From assembly GCF_031454155.1 (NCBI RefSeq), contig NZ_JAVDQG010000002.1, positions 372,001 to 436,000 of the forward strand: a stretch of 64,000 nt of DNA, in the 5' to 3' direction. Below, piece by piece: positions 8,209 to 15,632 of the stretch. The notes below the pieces were generated by a model. The model worked only from the letters and a program-made list of their open reading frames with translations, did no database searches and was not told where the DNA came from. This stretch comes from Desmospora profundinema (GTDB lineage Bacteria; Bacillota; Bacilli; Thermoactinomycetales; DSM-45169). Position 1 is the stretch's first letter. Each line of letters starts with the position of its first letter. The translations under genes and the position numbers were made by a program.

Positions 8209-8236
8209 TTGCGTCTTTTTTGTCTCCCCACCGTCT
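8209..8236 (+). promoter_or_regulatory. SigZ-type promoter B, upstream of the flavoprotein-MFS operon
   Basis: TTGCGTC (8209-8215), 16-bp spacer, CGTCT (8232-8236), 37 bases before the flavoprotein start. The facing -35 boxes of B and C create GACGCAAC-N6-GTTGCGTC followed by T residues, which imitates a terminator. Confidence 0.75.
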
Positions 8237-8273
8237 CCCTTCATGTCAAAACAATTTAGGAAGGATGGATCTC

Positions 8274-9593
8274 ATGCACACTCAACATTTACCTGTGGCT
8301 GTTATTGGAGGAGGTCCGGTGGGGTTGGCTGCCGCGGCACATTTAGTCCGTAAAAGAAAACCGTTTGTTCTGTTTGAAAAAGGCGTGAGCGTAGGTGCAT
8401 CTGTATTGGAATGGGGTCATGTGCGCATGTTTTCCCCCTGGGAATTCAATATCGATCAAGCGGCGGAAGAGCTACTGTTGCAGCATGACTGGATTTCTCC
8501 GCCAAAGGATGAACTTCCGACAGGAGAAGAGCTGGTCAACCTCTATTTATTCCCTTTATCCCGTTTGCCGATGATTCAACCCTTTGTTCTTACGAATAGC
8601 AAGGTTGTTGCCGTCAATCGGAAAGGCCTTGACAAGGTAAAAACAGCCGGCCGTGACCAAGTACCCTTTGAAATCACTTATGAAACGAATGGGGTTTATC
8701 AAAAGCTGGAAGCCTCTGCCGTGATTGATGCATCCGGAACGTGGTATACGCCGAATCCGGTTGGAGCCAATGGAAACTTGGCCATGGGTGAAAAAGAATT
8801 TGCCAACCGGATCTTTTATGGAATCCCCGATGTTAGTGGCAAGCAACGAAACCGATATGCTGAAAAAGCGGTTGCCGTTGTAGGGAGTGGACATTCTGCC
8901 ATTCATACCTTGCTCAACCTGGAAGTGCTAAAAAGGGATTTTAAGAACACAACCATTCACTGGGTGCTTAGGAAACAGGCCGTGTCGGACACCTACGGCG
9001 GGGAAGAGAAGGATGCGCTTCCAGCAAGAGGAGCGTTGGGGAAACACATCCGTCAATTGGTAGAAGAAGAACGAATCCAGGTCCACGCCGGGTTCCGTAT
9101 TGAGTCTATCCGTCAATCCGAATCAACCTTAACCTTAAGCGGAAACACAAACGGCCAACTTACCTATTTGGATCATATTGATGAGATTGTTGTCAATACA
9201 GGAGCACGACCGGACTTCTCCTTTTTAAGGGAGCTGCGTTATGAGAGTAACACATCCATTGAATCCGTACCCGATCTTGCCGAATTAATCGATCCGAATA
9301 TACACAGCTGTGGAACCGTCAGACCCCATGGAGAGGCGGAATTAAGACAACCGGAAAAGGATTTTTACATCGTGGGCTCCAAAAGTTACGGTCGTGCTCC
9401 CACATTTTTAATGGCCACCGGATATGAGCAGGTGAGAAGCATTGTGGCGGCATTGTGCGGGGATTGGGAGGCGGCCAAAAAAGTGGAGTTAAACTTGCCT
9501 GAAACCGGGGTATGCGGAACTCAAACTGATAAGGGATCAACATGCTGCGGGCCGGCAAATGTGGAAAAAGAAAACACTTCCTCCTGCTGCTAA
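8274..9593 (+). CDS. Flavin-dependent oxidoreductase with C-terminal Cys-pair tail (ArsO-like)
   Basis: A 439-residue two-dinucleotide-binding-domain flavoprotein. FAD site IGGGPVGLAAAAH (11-23), a DASGTW strand-end (about 152-157), and a second nucleotide site VAVVGSGHS (about 200-208) for NADPH. This is the layout of flavin-containing monooxygenases and of ArsO proteins in arsenic operons. The last 30 residues form an extension with CCGP and a terminal TSSCC, like the neighbouring peptide. I chose the ATG at 8274, nine bases after AGGAAGG. The gene overlaps the MFS gene by 35 bp, so the two are coupled. Substrate unknown; oxidation of an organoarsenical or thiol-bound toxicant is inferred. 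Confidence 0.85.
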   Translation: MHTQHLPVAVIGGGPVGLAAAAHLVRKRKPFVLFEKGVSVGASVLEWGHVRMFSPWEFNIDQAAEELLLQHDWISPPKDELPTGEELVNLYLFPLSRLPMIQPFVLTNSKVVAVNRKGLDKVKTAGRDQVPFEITYETNGVYQKLEASAVIDASGTWYTPNPVGANGNLAMGEKEFANRIFYGIPDVSGKQRNRYAEKAVAVVGSGHSAIHTLLNLEVLKRDFKNTTIHWVLRKQAVSDTYGGEEKDALPARGALGKHIRQLVEEERIQVHAGFRIESIRQSESTLTLSGNTNGQLTYLDHIDEIVVNTGARPDFSFLRELRYESNTSIESVPDLAELIDPNIHSCGTVRPHGEAELRQPEKDFYIVGSKSYGRAPTFLMATGYEQVRSIVAALCGDWEAAKKVELNLPETGVCGTQTDKGSTCCGPANVEKENTSSCC

Positions 9594-10809
9594 AGTCAAA
9601 CTAGTTGCGCTCATAACGGCTGTGTGCTTACTGGGTGACTCCATGTTGTACGTGGTCCTTCCTATTTTCTGGAGTCACCTGGGCTTAAGCTCCCTCTGGC
9701 AAGTGGGGGTCTTGTTATCGGTGAATCGCCTGATCCGAATCCCGGTACATCCTCTCGTCGGCTGGTTTTATAAGCGATTTCCCATAAAGTACGGCCTGTT
9801 ATTGGCTATTCTGCTTACCGTTGTGTCCACTTTTTCTTACGGTTTTGCAAGATCTTTTGAGCTGTTATTCATTATGAGATGCTTATGGGGAATCGCCTGG
9901 GCATTTTTAAAGCAGGCAGGACAATACAGTCTGATCGAAGGGATCCAGCAAACCGGACTTTCCGGAAAACTGACAGGTGTATACAACGGGCTGTCCCGGA
10001 CGGGCAGCTTGGCCGGTATGCTGATTGGCGGTCTTTTCGCCGGTATGGCGGGGATCCATACGATCTCTTTACTCTTTGCCTTTGCGGCAGTATGGATGGT
10101 GCCTCTGGTATGGTTCTATTTTCCCGACCGTTCCAGCGACAACCAATCAGTTGTCACAGCAACCGCTCGCACCAGTGACCGAATCTTTCGTGTTGGCAGG
10201 TACACACTCTTCCTTTTGCTGGCGGGATTGATGATCAGTATGGTTTATCAGGGCCTTTTGAAATCTATGCTCAGCTTATGGATCGAGCAACAGGACATTT
10301 CTTCCGTTTTATGGATCGGCGGCATCGGGGCGGCTGCACTGGCTGGTATATTACAGGCCATGCGTTGGGCGTGGGAACCGTTGATCGCTCCCTGGGTCGG
10401 AAAAGTGACGGATCGAAACCGTTTAAGATTACCCACTCTAGCTGCGACTCTGATCATTGGAAGTGTTCTCATCATCCTGATCTCCACCCATTTACCGGCG
10501 GTTGGTTGGCTTGTGGGTGCCGTGTTGCTTCTTGTAACAGCCACCATCAATACGACATTGCTGGATGCTACGGCTGTTGAGCATGCTTCTTCTGCTTCCA
10601 AACGTGCGGTCATGATATGGTATTCCATGACGCTGGACATCGGGGCCGCCCTGGGTCCCGTACTCGGTTATGCCATCGCTTCATTGGCTGTGGGTCCGAT
10701 TGTTCAATGGGGAGCGGCCATACTGCTCATCCTCTCCGCCGGATTCACGATCGCTATGGAGAGAATCGAGAAAGGGAATCCGTTTCTTCAGGTAAACAAC
10801 ACGGATTGA
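9559..10809 (+). CDS. MFS transporter, partner of the flavoprotein
   Basis: Major facilitator of 416 residues with about twelve hydrophobic segments in two halves separated by a polar loop near residues 190-210. A cytoplasmic loop with the MFS motif-A position (HPLVGWFYKRFPIKYG, about 58-73) is visible. It starts inside the end of the flavoprotein gene without its own good ribosome binding site, so expression depends on coupling. The context suggests it exports the flavoprotein product out of the cell (inference). Specificity cannot be read from the sequence. Confidence 0.88.
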   Translation: MWKKKTLPPAAKVKLVALITAVCLLGDSMLYVVLPIFWSHLGLSSLWQVGVLLSVNRLIRIPVHPLVGWFYKRFPIKYGLLLAILLTVVSTFSYGFARSFELLFIMRCLWGIAWAFLKQAGQYSLIEGIQQTGLSGKLTGVYNGLSRTGSLAGMLIGGLFAGMAGIHTISLLFAFAAVWMVPLVWFYFPDRSSDNQSVVTATARTSDRIFRVGRYTLFLLLAGLMISMVYQGLLKSMLSLWIEQQDISSVLWIGGIGAAALAGILQAMRWAWEPLIAPWVGKVTDRNRLRLPTLAATLIIGSVLIILISTHLPAVGWLVGAVLLLVTATINTTLLDATAVEHASSASKRAVMIWYSMTLDIGAALGPVLGYAIASLAVGPIVQWGAAILLILSAGFTIAMERIEKGNPFLQVNNTD

Positions 10810-10850
10810 TGCAACAGGTTCTCGATTATTGCTAAGCGACTATAAAATTT

Positions 10851-11090
10851 CTCTACAGGCACGCGCCCAACCGGACGCTCATAAGCCGATAACATCTGTT
10901 TTCGGCAACGTGAGTGGAGGTGACGGCGGCGTGCTTGGTTTGTTCCTGGTCGTGATGATCCGCGAAATGATCTGTTTTCGCCTATATTAAAAATAACGCA
11001 ATTCTCCAGTCTCTCGGTGAAAAGAAAGAGAAAAGTATCGAAAAGCAGATGGACGGAGGGGATAAACATGCCGCAACGTTCGGGTTAAAA
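10851..11090 (+). pseudogene. Decayed copy of the 5' end of sigK
   Basis: About 240 bp align with the upstream region and first ~50 codons of the intact sigK at 15633. Shared stretches include ACAGGCACGCGCCCA, ATAACATCTGTTTTCGGCAA, GAGTGGAGGTGACG and TGATGATCCGCGAA, then CGCCTATATTAAAAA. The GTG start (10931) and the ribosome binding site are still there, but small deletions shift the frame soon after and the copy stops near codon 50. It cannot make a sigma factor. The upstream 80 bp are better preserved than the coding part. Confidence 0.85.
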
Positions 11091-11172
11091 AGTGCATGAT
11101 CATCTTTGGTCACGATGATAAATACGAGATGGGGACCTTCCCTAAATAAAGGCGAGGATTTTCTTTTCCCTC

Positions 11173-11202
11173 TTGACAAGGGGATCCTGGAGGGGCTATA
11201 TT
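11173..11202 (+). promoter_or_regulatory. SigA-type promoter of the glutathione peroxidase gene
   Basis: TTGACA (11173-11178), 18-bp spacer, TATATT (11197-11202). An inverted repeat ATTTGAT-N6-ATCAAAT follows at 11221-11240, between promoter and start codon, and could bind a repressor. Confidence 0.55.
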
Positions 11203-11264
11203 TGACTATGTTTATATATAATTTGATTTTTCGATCAAATGGACTTCTAGGGAGGTTGTAAGGC

Positions 11265-11744
11265 GTGAGCGTTTACGATTATTCGGCCGTCCTCATCGGC
11301 GGGGAGGAAAAATCTCTGTCCGATTACAAAGGGCGCGTACTCCTCATCGTCAACACCGCCAGCAAGTGCGGATTCACGCCCCAATATCGTGAACTGCAGG
11401 CACTTTACGACCAATACAGGGAACAGGGTTTAGAAGTGCTCGGCTTTCCCTGCAACCAGTTCCTGCGCCAGGAACCCGCTTCCCATGAAGAGATCTGGAA
11501 ATTTTGCCACATCAACTACGGTGTTTCGTTCCCCCTCTTCGAAAAAGTCCACGTCAAGGGTAAAAACATCCACCCGCTGTACCGCTACCTCACCCGAAAG
11601 GCTCCCGGGTTTCTCAGCAAAAAGGTGAAATGGAACTTCACCAAGTTTCTGGTGGACCGCCAGGGTTCGGTCATTAAACGGTACGCTCCCACGACCAAGC
11701 CCCAACGCATCCGAAAAGCGATTGAAAAAGCATTGAGCAGCTAG
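11265..11744 (+). CDS. Glutathione peroxidase family thiol peroxidase
   Basis: Peroxidase of 159 residues, normal for the family. It has the peroxidatic cysteine in NTASKCGFTPQY (Cys35), the second cysteine in GFPCNQF (Cys63) and the WNFTKFLVDR segment with the conserved Trp and Asn. Bacterial members with Cys instead of Sec generally use thioredoxin and reduce peroxides or lipid hydroperoxides in the cytoplasm. The start is a GTG with GGGAGG ten bases upstream. A SigA-like promoter and an inverted repeat precede it and a terminator follows, so it is a single-gene unit. Confidence 0.93.
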   Translation: MSVYDYSAVLIGGEEKSLSDYKGRVLLIVNTASKCGFTPQYRELQALYDQYREQGLEVLGFPCNQFLRQEPASHEEIWKFCHINYGVSFPLFEKVHVKGKNIHPLYRYLTRKAPGFLSKKVKWNFTKFLVDRQGSVIKRYAPTTKPQRIRKAIEKALSS

Positions 11745-11780
11745 GTGTCGAAACCGCAACGGCACCTGGCTTTTTTCTTT
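11744..11780 (+). terminator. Intrinsic terminator after glutathione peroxidase
   Basis: AGGTG...CACCT stem overlapping the stop region, followed by GGCTTTTTTC. Confidence 0.7.
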
Positions 11781-11870
11781 CCTATACGGTCTTTTCTACT
11801 CATGGTTGATAGTGGGTGAGCAGCTGGAAAAGCAACGGGGAAGGCACTAGAAAGCGGATTTAAATAGTAG

Positions 11871-11898
11871 AGCCCGCCAGCTGGCGGGCTTTATCTTT
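11871..11898. terminator. Terminator, GC-rich hairpin
   Basis: AGCCCGCCAGCTGGCGGGCT followed by TTATCTTT on the plus strand. It lies just past the end of the small minus-strand membrane protein gene and may serve both directions. Confidence 0.7.
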
Positions 11899-11924
11899 GT
11901 CTTGATCTTTTGTCTGTAACTTAT

Positions 11925-12038
11925 TTAGCTATCATTTTTGGGCTTAAAAAAACTTACAATTCGGTACAAGAAGTACCCGATTAAACCGATAAAGGAAACC
12001 AAAACAACAATGCCGATGGGGTTTACATTGTGTAGCAT
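11925..12038 (-). CDS. Small single-span membrane protein, 37 aa
   Basis: A 37-residue reading frame with one transmembrane helix (about residues 7-30) and a short basic, polar C-terminus ending KPKNDS. It has an ideal ribosome binding site, TGGAGG, seven bases before the ATG, and is followed by a terminator hairpin, which supports a real gene despite the length. No family was recognised. Small membrane peptides of this kind often modulate a larger membrane complex, but nothing nearby identifies a partner. Confidence 0.6.
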   Translation of the reverse strand: MLHNVNPIGIVVLVSFIGLIGYFLYRIVSFFKPKNDS

Positions 12039-12350
12039 GTTCTTTCCTCCATTTACTTTATATAACCGAAAACTTGCCTCCTTTATACCAGAAAACACCC
12101 TTTGCGGTTGTGGAGGAGTACGCTACAGATGCGCTGTACCGCTCTGATTCTTGAAGACGGCAGGGACTGGTTTTACTTTTCGAACTGAACGTATTTTTGT
12201 AAACTAGTCCAATCCCACCAGAACCGACTATCCCGTAAGCGGCGTGTGTTGCAGTCACCTTTATTAGTATTTCTCGTAACCATTGATTTTTCTACTCCCT
12301 TGCATAAGTAATTACCAAACTCAAAGCCAGGAGGCCGTCCCCATATTTCC

Positions 12351-12866
12351 TTACTTGACCTTGTTCAGACGCTCTTCCAGACGGTCCCAAGTTTCGGTGA
12401 TGCCCTGTAGCATACCCATGTCCATGACTTTCTTAAGGGCCTCTGCGGACACATATTCAGCACGGCTGACCAGCTTCGTTTTGCCGCCCAGATCGATGAA
12501 TTCCATCGTGACCTCGGTCGACGGCATGGTCTCGTTCGTATTGCCTTCGGCATCCGAGAAGTAATCTGTGTAGATAATCGTCTCCGGCTCGACAATTTCC
12601 TTATAAATGACTTTTCCCCAGGATTCCATGCCGTAAAATTGACCTTGGTTCTGATCGACGCACTTCATGCAGAAGTGCCAAACGCCACCCGGCCGGAAAT
12701 CGATGTTGCAGACCGGAAGCTCCCAGCCTCTCGGCCCCCACCAGCGCTTGAGATGCTCGGGCTCCTTAAACATCTTGAACACGAGATCACGCGGCGCATC
12801 GAAAACGCGCTCCAGCACCAGCACCCGATCATTCTCTACTCTCGAAACCATTGCATTGTTGGACAT
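12351..12866 (-). CDS. SRPBCC (AHSA1-like) domain protein
   Basis: A 171-residue START-like ligand-binding protein of the AHSA1 type. It shows the typical opening LERVFDAPRDLVFKMF, then HLKRWWGPRGW and GGVWHFCM, and a C-terminal helix ending in a WDRLEERL segment. The start chosen is the ATG at 12866, eight bases after GAGGAGG. It lies 31 bp downstream of an ArsR-type regulator, a very common pairing in Firmicutes and actinobacteria. In such pairs the SRPBCC protein is thought to bind a small hydrophobic ligand; the ligand is unknown. Confidence 0.9.
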   Translation of the reverse strand: MSNNAMVSRVENDRVLVLERVFDAPRDLVFKMFKEPEHLKRWWGPRGWELPVCNIDFRPGGVWHFCMKCVDQNQGQFYGMESWGKVIYKEIVEPETIIYTDYFSDAEGNTNETMPSTEVTMEFIDLGGKTKLVSRAEYVSAEALKKVMDMGMLQGITETWDRLEERLNKVK

Positions 12867-12897
12867 TTGTAATTCCTCCTCATCCATTTGAATGATC

Positions 12898-13245
12898 CTA
12901 TGATTTTTTCTTGTTCTGTAGTTCCCGCAAATAGTAGTCCAGATTGTCGAATCTTTCTTGCATGACGCGTTGGAAGGAGTTCAGCCAAGCATCCAGCGCT
13001 TGGAAGGGCTCGGGCCGGAGCTTGTAGATCCGGCGGTTGGCTTCGGCCTTCACTTCCAAAATCCCGTTGTCGCTAAGCACCTTCAAATGCTTCGAGGCTT
13101 GGGGCTGGCGAAGCCCCAGCCGGTCGGCGATTTCCCCCACGGTCAGGGGACCGTTGCGCAAGAGTTCGACGATATCCATACGATTCGGTTCGGCCAAAGC
13201 CTTAAGCGTCGTCGTCATGTCCATGCCCGGACTCTTCCTTGACAT
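12898..13245 (-). CDS. ArsR-family winged-helix regulator
   Basis: A 115-residue repressor of the ArsR/SmtB fold: TTTLKALAEPNRMDIVELL, then recognition helix QPQASKHLKVL and wing region GILEVKAEANRRIYKL. No CxC metal-binding motif is present, so it is the non-metal subtype that controls SRPBCC genes rather than an arsenic sensor. GAGGTGA six bases before the ATG at 13245 fixes the start; the longer frame upstream is acidic and probably not translated. Operon with the SRPBCC gene. Confidence 0.9.
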   Translation of the reverse strand: MSRKSPGMDMTTTLKALAEPNRMDIVELLRNGPLTVGEIADRLGLRQPQASKHLKVLSDNGILEVKAEANRRIYKLRPEPFQALDAWLNSFQRVMQERFDNLDYYLRELQNKKKS

Positions 13246-13514
13246 GTCGTTCACCTCGCTAAGTGATGGTCTCTCGGTATGATCATCTCCTTCATCACTA
13301 TAGTCATCTTCCTGTTGATTCAAATATACATCATGGGGAATATTCTCGTCAAGGGATATTTATAAAAATAGGGATCACGGTATCAATCCGGGAAAAATAC
13401 ACGTTTAGAAATATTTTAAGACACCATTTAACCGACTACCCACATGTTAAAGGAAAACAGTCTGTTAATCAGAATCCATTAGAGTACTACAGTTGTATTT
13501 AAAAACAGGCGCAG

Positions 13515-13575
13515 AGATGGGATCCTTTGCGCTTTTTGCATAGAGATCGAAGACAGTCCGCCAGCCCGACCACCC
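13515..13575 (+). repeat. Remnant of the CTAGGGC inverted-repeat element (copy E, centre only)
   Basis: TCCTTTGCGCTTTTTGCA followed by CGAAGACAGTCC matches the central part of the full element at 20042-20188. Both ends have been lost. Confidence 0.5.
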
Positions 13576-13608
13576 CCGCTCATATACACTCTTCGCACAA
13601 ACGCAGAG

Positions 13609-13858
13609 GTGACTGAGGATGAAGGGATCCTCAACAGCGGAGCAGCCGCATTCTGGTTTTCAATATTAGCCCTCATCGGTGCGATTTTGGTTAAGTTCTG
13701 GGCTAAAACTGGAGGGGCAATCATGACTCTATCTGGCCTCGCTCTGTTGTGGAACATTGGACTGTTTGGGATCCTGCCCGGCCTTGTTTTTAATCGCCGC
13801 CAGCTTGAGGGGTATTTTCCGAAAAGGAAAACAGCAAGTAAAAAGAAATGTTGCTTAG
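13609..13858 (+). pseudogene. 3' remnant of a DUF4064-like membrane protein gene, frameshifted
   Basis: The frame from 13609 encodes two hydrophobic helices (FWFSILALIGAILVKFW and MTLSGLALLWNIGLFGIL) as in the C-terminal part of DUF4064 proteins. After LPGLV the frame continues into an unlikely basic tail, whereas the neighbouring frame gives IAASLRGIFRKGKQQVK and stops at 13858, the expected end. So there is one frameshift near 13790, and the N-terminal part is missing next to a repeat remnant. It is most likely a dead gene. Confidence 0.55.
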
Positions 13859-13893
13859 TCAGATTCTGATTAAACAAGAGAGTTGTTGGATAC

Positions 13894-13995
13894 GTGAACA
13901 AGTGGGGATGGATCTTATTTCTGTTATCACCGTTGTTAATCTTGTTTGTTCTTCGGTGGACAGAAAAAACAAACTTGATACGAATAATGATATAG
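13894..13995 (+). CDS. Possible small membrane peptide, 33 aa
   Basis: GTG-initiated frame of 33 codons coding for one hydrophobic helix (WGWILFLLSPLLILFVL) with a basic tail. Followed at 40 bp by a strong terminator. The ribosome binding site is weak and it could be decayed sequence, so this is tentative. Confidence 0.3.
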   Translation: MNKWGWILFLLSPLLILFVLRWTEKTNLIRIMI

Positions 13996-14035
13996 AAAAA
14001 GGGAGTTTCATGGACTTCCAACACCTAACCAAATT

Positions 14036-14063
14036 AACCCCCGATACTGCGGGGGTTTTTATA
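14036..14063 (+). terminator. Intrinsic terminator
   Basis: ACCCCCG, 6-nt loop, CGGGGGT, then TTTTATAATTTT. Confidence 0.8.
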
Positions 14064-14264
14064 ATTTTACCTTATATAGGATTCACTCCCTTATAAATTT
14101 CCTTTACTAGAAAAAAGAACAGGTCTCTCCCTTCCAACCCGTACAGTTCCGCCGCCGAGAATAAATAGGAGTACGGTAACGATAGAATGGTCAAGTAGTG
14201 ATCAGAAGCAAATGCACCTCACTGGGCATATGTATGTAAGGACTTTTGACCAGGAGGAATCGTT

Positions 14265-15071
14265 ATGTCCGAAAATACCAGTTATGTCAGGGATCATTTC
14301 TCTATAGTCCCAATTGTCCAGCATTGTCAAGCAGTCTGTGACCATATGGTCACTATGGTGGCTTCCATGCACGATGTGTCCTATCGCAGTAGACAACTCC
14401 TCTTGCTTCGGGATTGTGCCGACATCTGTGCGTTAACTGCCCAGATGTCGGCCCGATCCAGCTATATTTCCAAACAGATGGCACTCCTCTGTGCCCACAT
14501 CTGTGATCTCTGTGGCCAGGAATGCCTAAGATACCCCGACCCGCACTCCCAGCACTGCGCACAGGTCTGTCTACATTGCACCTCTGTTTGTCGAGCCTAT
14601 GCCAGTGGTTATGCAAATCAATATAACCAAGAAGGTGATATTGATTTGATCGATTATGGAAAAAGGCCGTTTGTTGTTAATATCAATAAAGCGACTAAGC
14701 AAAATAATACATTTCGTACCGCCTTATGGACAGGAGAACATTTACAGGTAACCCTCATGAGTATCGATGTTGGCGATGACATCGGTCTAGAGCTTCATCC
14801 TACCGTTGATCAATTCTTACGTATTGAAGAGGGGCAAGGATTGGTTCAAATGGGTGATCGGAAAGATCAATTGGATTTTGAAGCAGAAGTTTATGATGAT
14901 TATGCCATCATGGTACCTGCGGGTAAATGGCACAATTTAACCAATACAGGGGATAAGCCACTGAAGCTTTACAGTATTTATGCGCCACCTGAGCATCCTT
15001 TTGGTACGGTTCATAAAACCAAAGAAGACGCAATGAAAGCTGAAGAAGGGGGGAATCCGAGATACGTGTAA
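14265..15071 (+). CDS. Fusion of Cys-rich four-helix (Csp/DUF326-like) domain with a cupin
   Basis: A 268-residue protein in two parts. Residues 1-115 are helical with twelve cysteines (21, 25, 51, 55, 76, 80, 83, 87, 98, 102, 105, 109), mostly CxxxC pairs facing one side of a helix. This is the layout of DUF326 copper-storage four-helix bundles that hold Cu(I). Residues 130-260 are a cupin of a type common in Bacillales, with the metal-site strands GLELHPTVDQFLRIEEGQG and VPAGKWHNLTN. A joint role in copper handling is inferred; the cupin alone has no known reaction. AGGAGG lies eight bases before the ATG. Single-gene unit between two terminators. Confidence 0.85.
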   Translation: MSENTSYVRDHFSIVPIVQHCQAVCDHMVTMVASMHDVSYRSRQLLLLRDCADICALTAQMSARSSYISKQMALLCAHICDLCGQECLRYPDPHSQHCAQVCLHCTSVCRAYASGYANQYNQEGDIDLIDYGKRPFVVNINKATKQNNTFRTALWTGEHLQVTLMSIDVGDDIGLELHPTVDQFLRIEEGQGLVQMGDRKDQLDFEAEVYDDYAIMVPAGKWHNLTNTGDKPLKLYSIYAPPEHPFGTVHKTKEDAMKAEEGGNPRYV

Positions 15072-15079
15072 TATACCAG

Positions 15080-15632
15080 ATTCAAATAGGGGGAATGATA
15101 AATGCCGAGATAGACGTCCAAATCAGGCAAACATATTCAGACATAAAAAACCGCTTCTCCAAAGGAGCGGGTTCTTTATGATACCAATTATAAGCTCTGG
15201 ACGAGTGGAACAACTCCAAGGAATGGGAATAGCTGATCGCGATAGTACCAAGCATGATAATGCCGCCGAGCCGGTGCCGGAGCGGGAGCTGGCTTCTTCT
15301 TCAACCCCTCCGTCAAGCAATCGCATCCGCATGGGCCTCGGCGATCTCCTACAAGAAAGAACCCTTTTTCAAGAAATCCGTATCCTTTTTGGTATCGATA
15401 AACATATTTTCCGTCAGACAATCCTTCATTCTCGTAGCCCAGACAACATGAATCCGACCGCTGGCCGTTTCCATGTCTGTTTTTCGACCACGCCCCCTAA
15501 CCGCATTCTGCTATATAAGGTTTTCTGCATCACAAGAAGGAATTGTTTTTTCCCGTACAGGCACGCGCCCAGCCGAACGCTCATAAGCTGATAACATCTG
15601 TTTTCGGCAACTTGAGTGGAGGTGACGACGGC
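15080..15632 (-). other. Gap with degraded coding-like sequence and a hairpin
   Basis: A hairpin with T/A tails at 15144-15174 can end transcription on either strand. On the minus strand a TTG-initiated frame (15421-15188, 77 codons, with a PAPAPAPA stretch) and an overlapping frame from about 15465 to 15345 both look partly protein-like, but stops and frame changes break them. I read this as a decayed gene and cannot identify it. The last 80 bp before sigK are conserved in the sigK remnant at 10851 and so probably contain the sigK promoter. Confidence 0.35.

Noticed and set aside
8194-8222. Terminator-like hairpin GACGCAAC-N6-GTTGCGTC followed by a T-run upstream of the flavoprotein gene
   Set aside because: The two arms are the back-to-back -35 boxes of two divergent SigZ-type promoters. 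A terminator here would lie upstream of its own gene's transcription start.
8103-8273. N-terminal extension of the flavoprotein by 57 residues
   Set aside because: It would run through the sigZ start and both promoters; the ATG at 8274 has a proper ribosome binding site and begins just before the FAD motif.
11800-11900. T-box or other riboswitch before a terminator
   Set aside because: The T-box sequence GGGTGGNACCGCG is absent; the hairpin is a plain terminator at the end of a small minus-strand gene.
12058-12258. Minus-strand frame of 66 codons with a GIVGSGGIGL stretch, bacteriocin-like at first sight
   Set aside because: No ribosome binding site, no leader motif and no processing or immunity genes next to it.
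4700-13245. One large arsenic resistance island
   Set aside because: The ACR3-like gene, the SigZ module and the ArsR gene are separated by unrelated genes. The ArsR protein lacks metal-binding cysteines and belongs to an SRPBCC pair, so a single island is not supported.
13479-14024. 181-codon minus-strand frame opposite the DUF4064 remnant
   Set aside because: It lies opposite coding-like plus-strand sequence and repeat remnants, and its composition does not resemble a protein.
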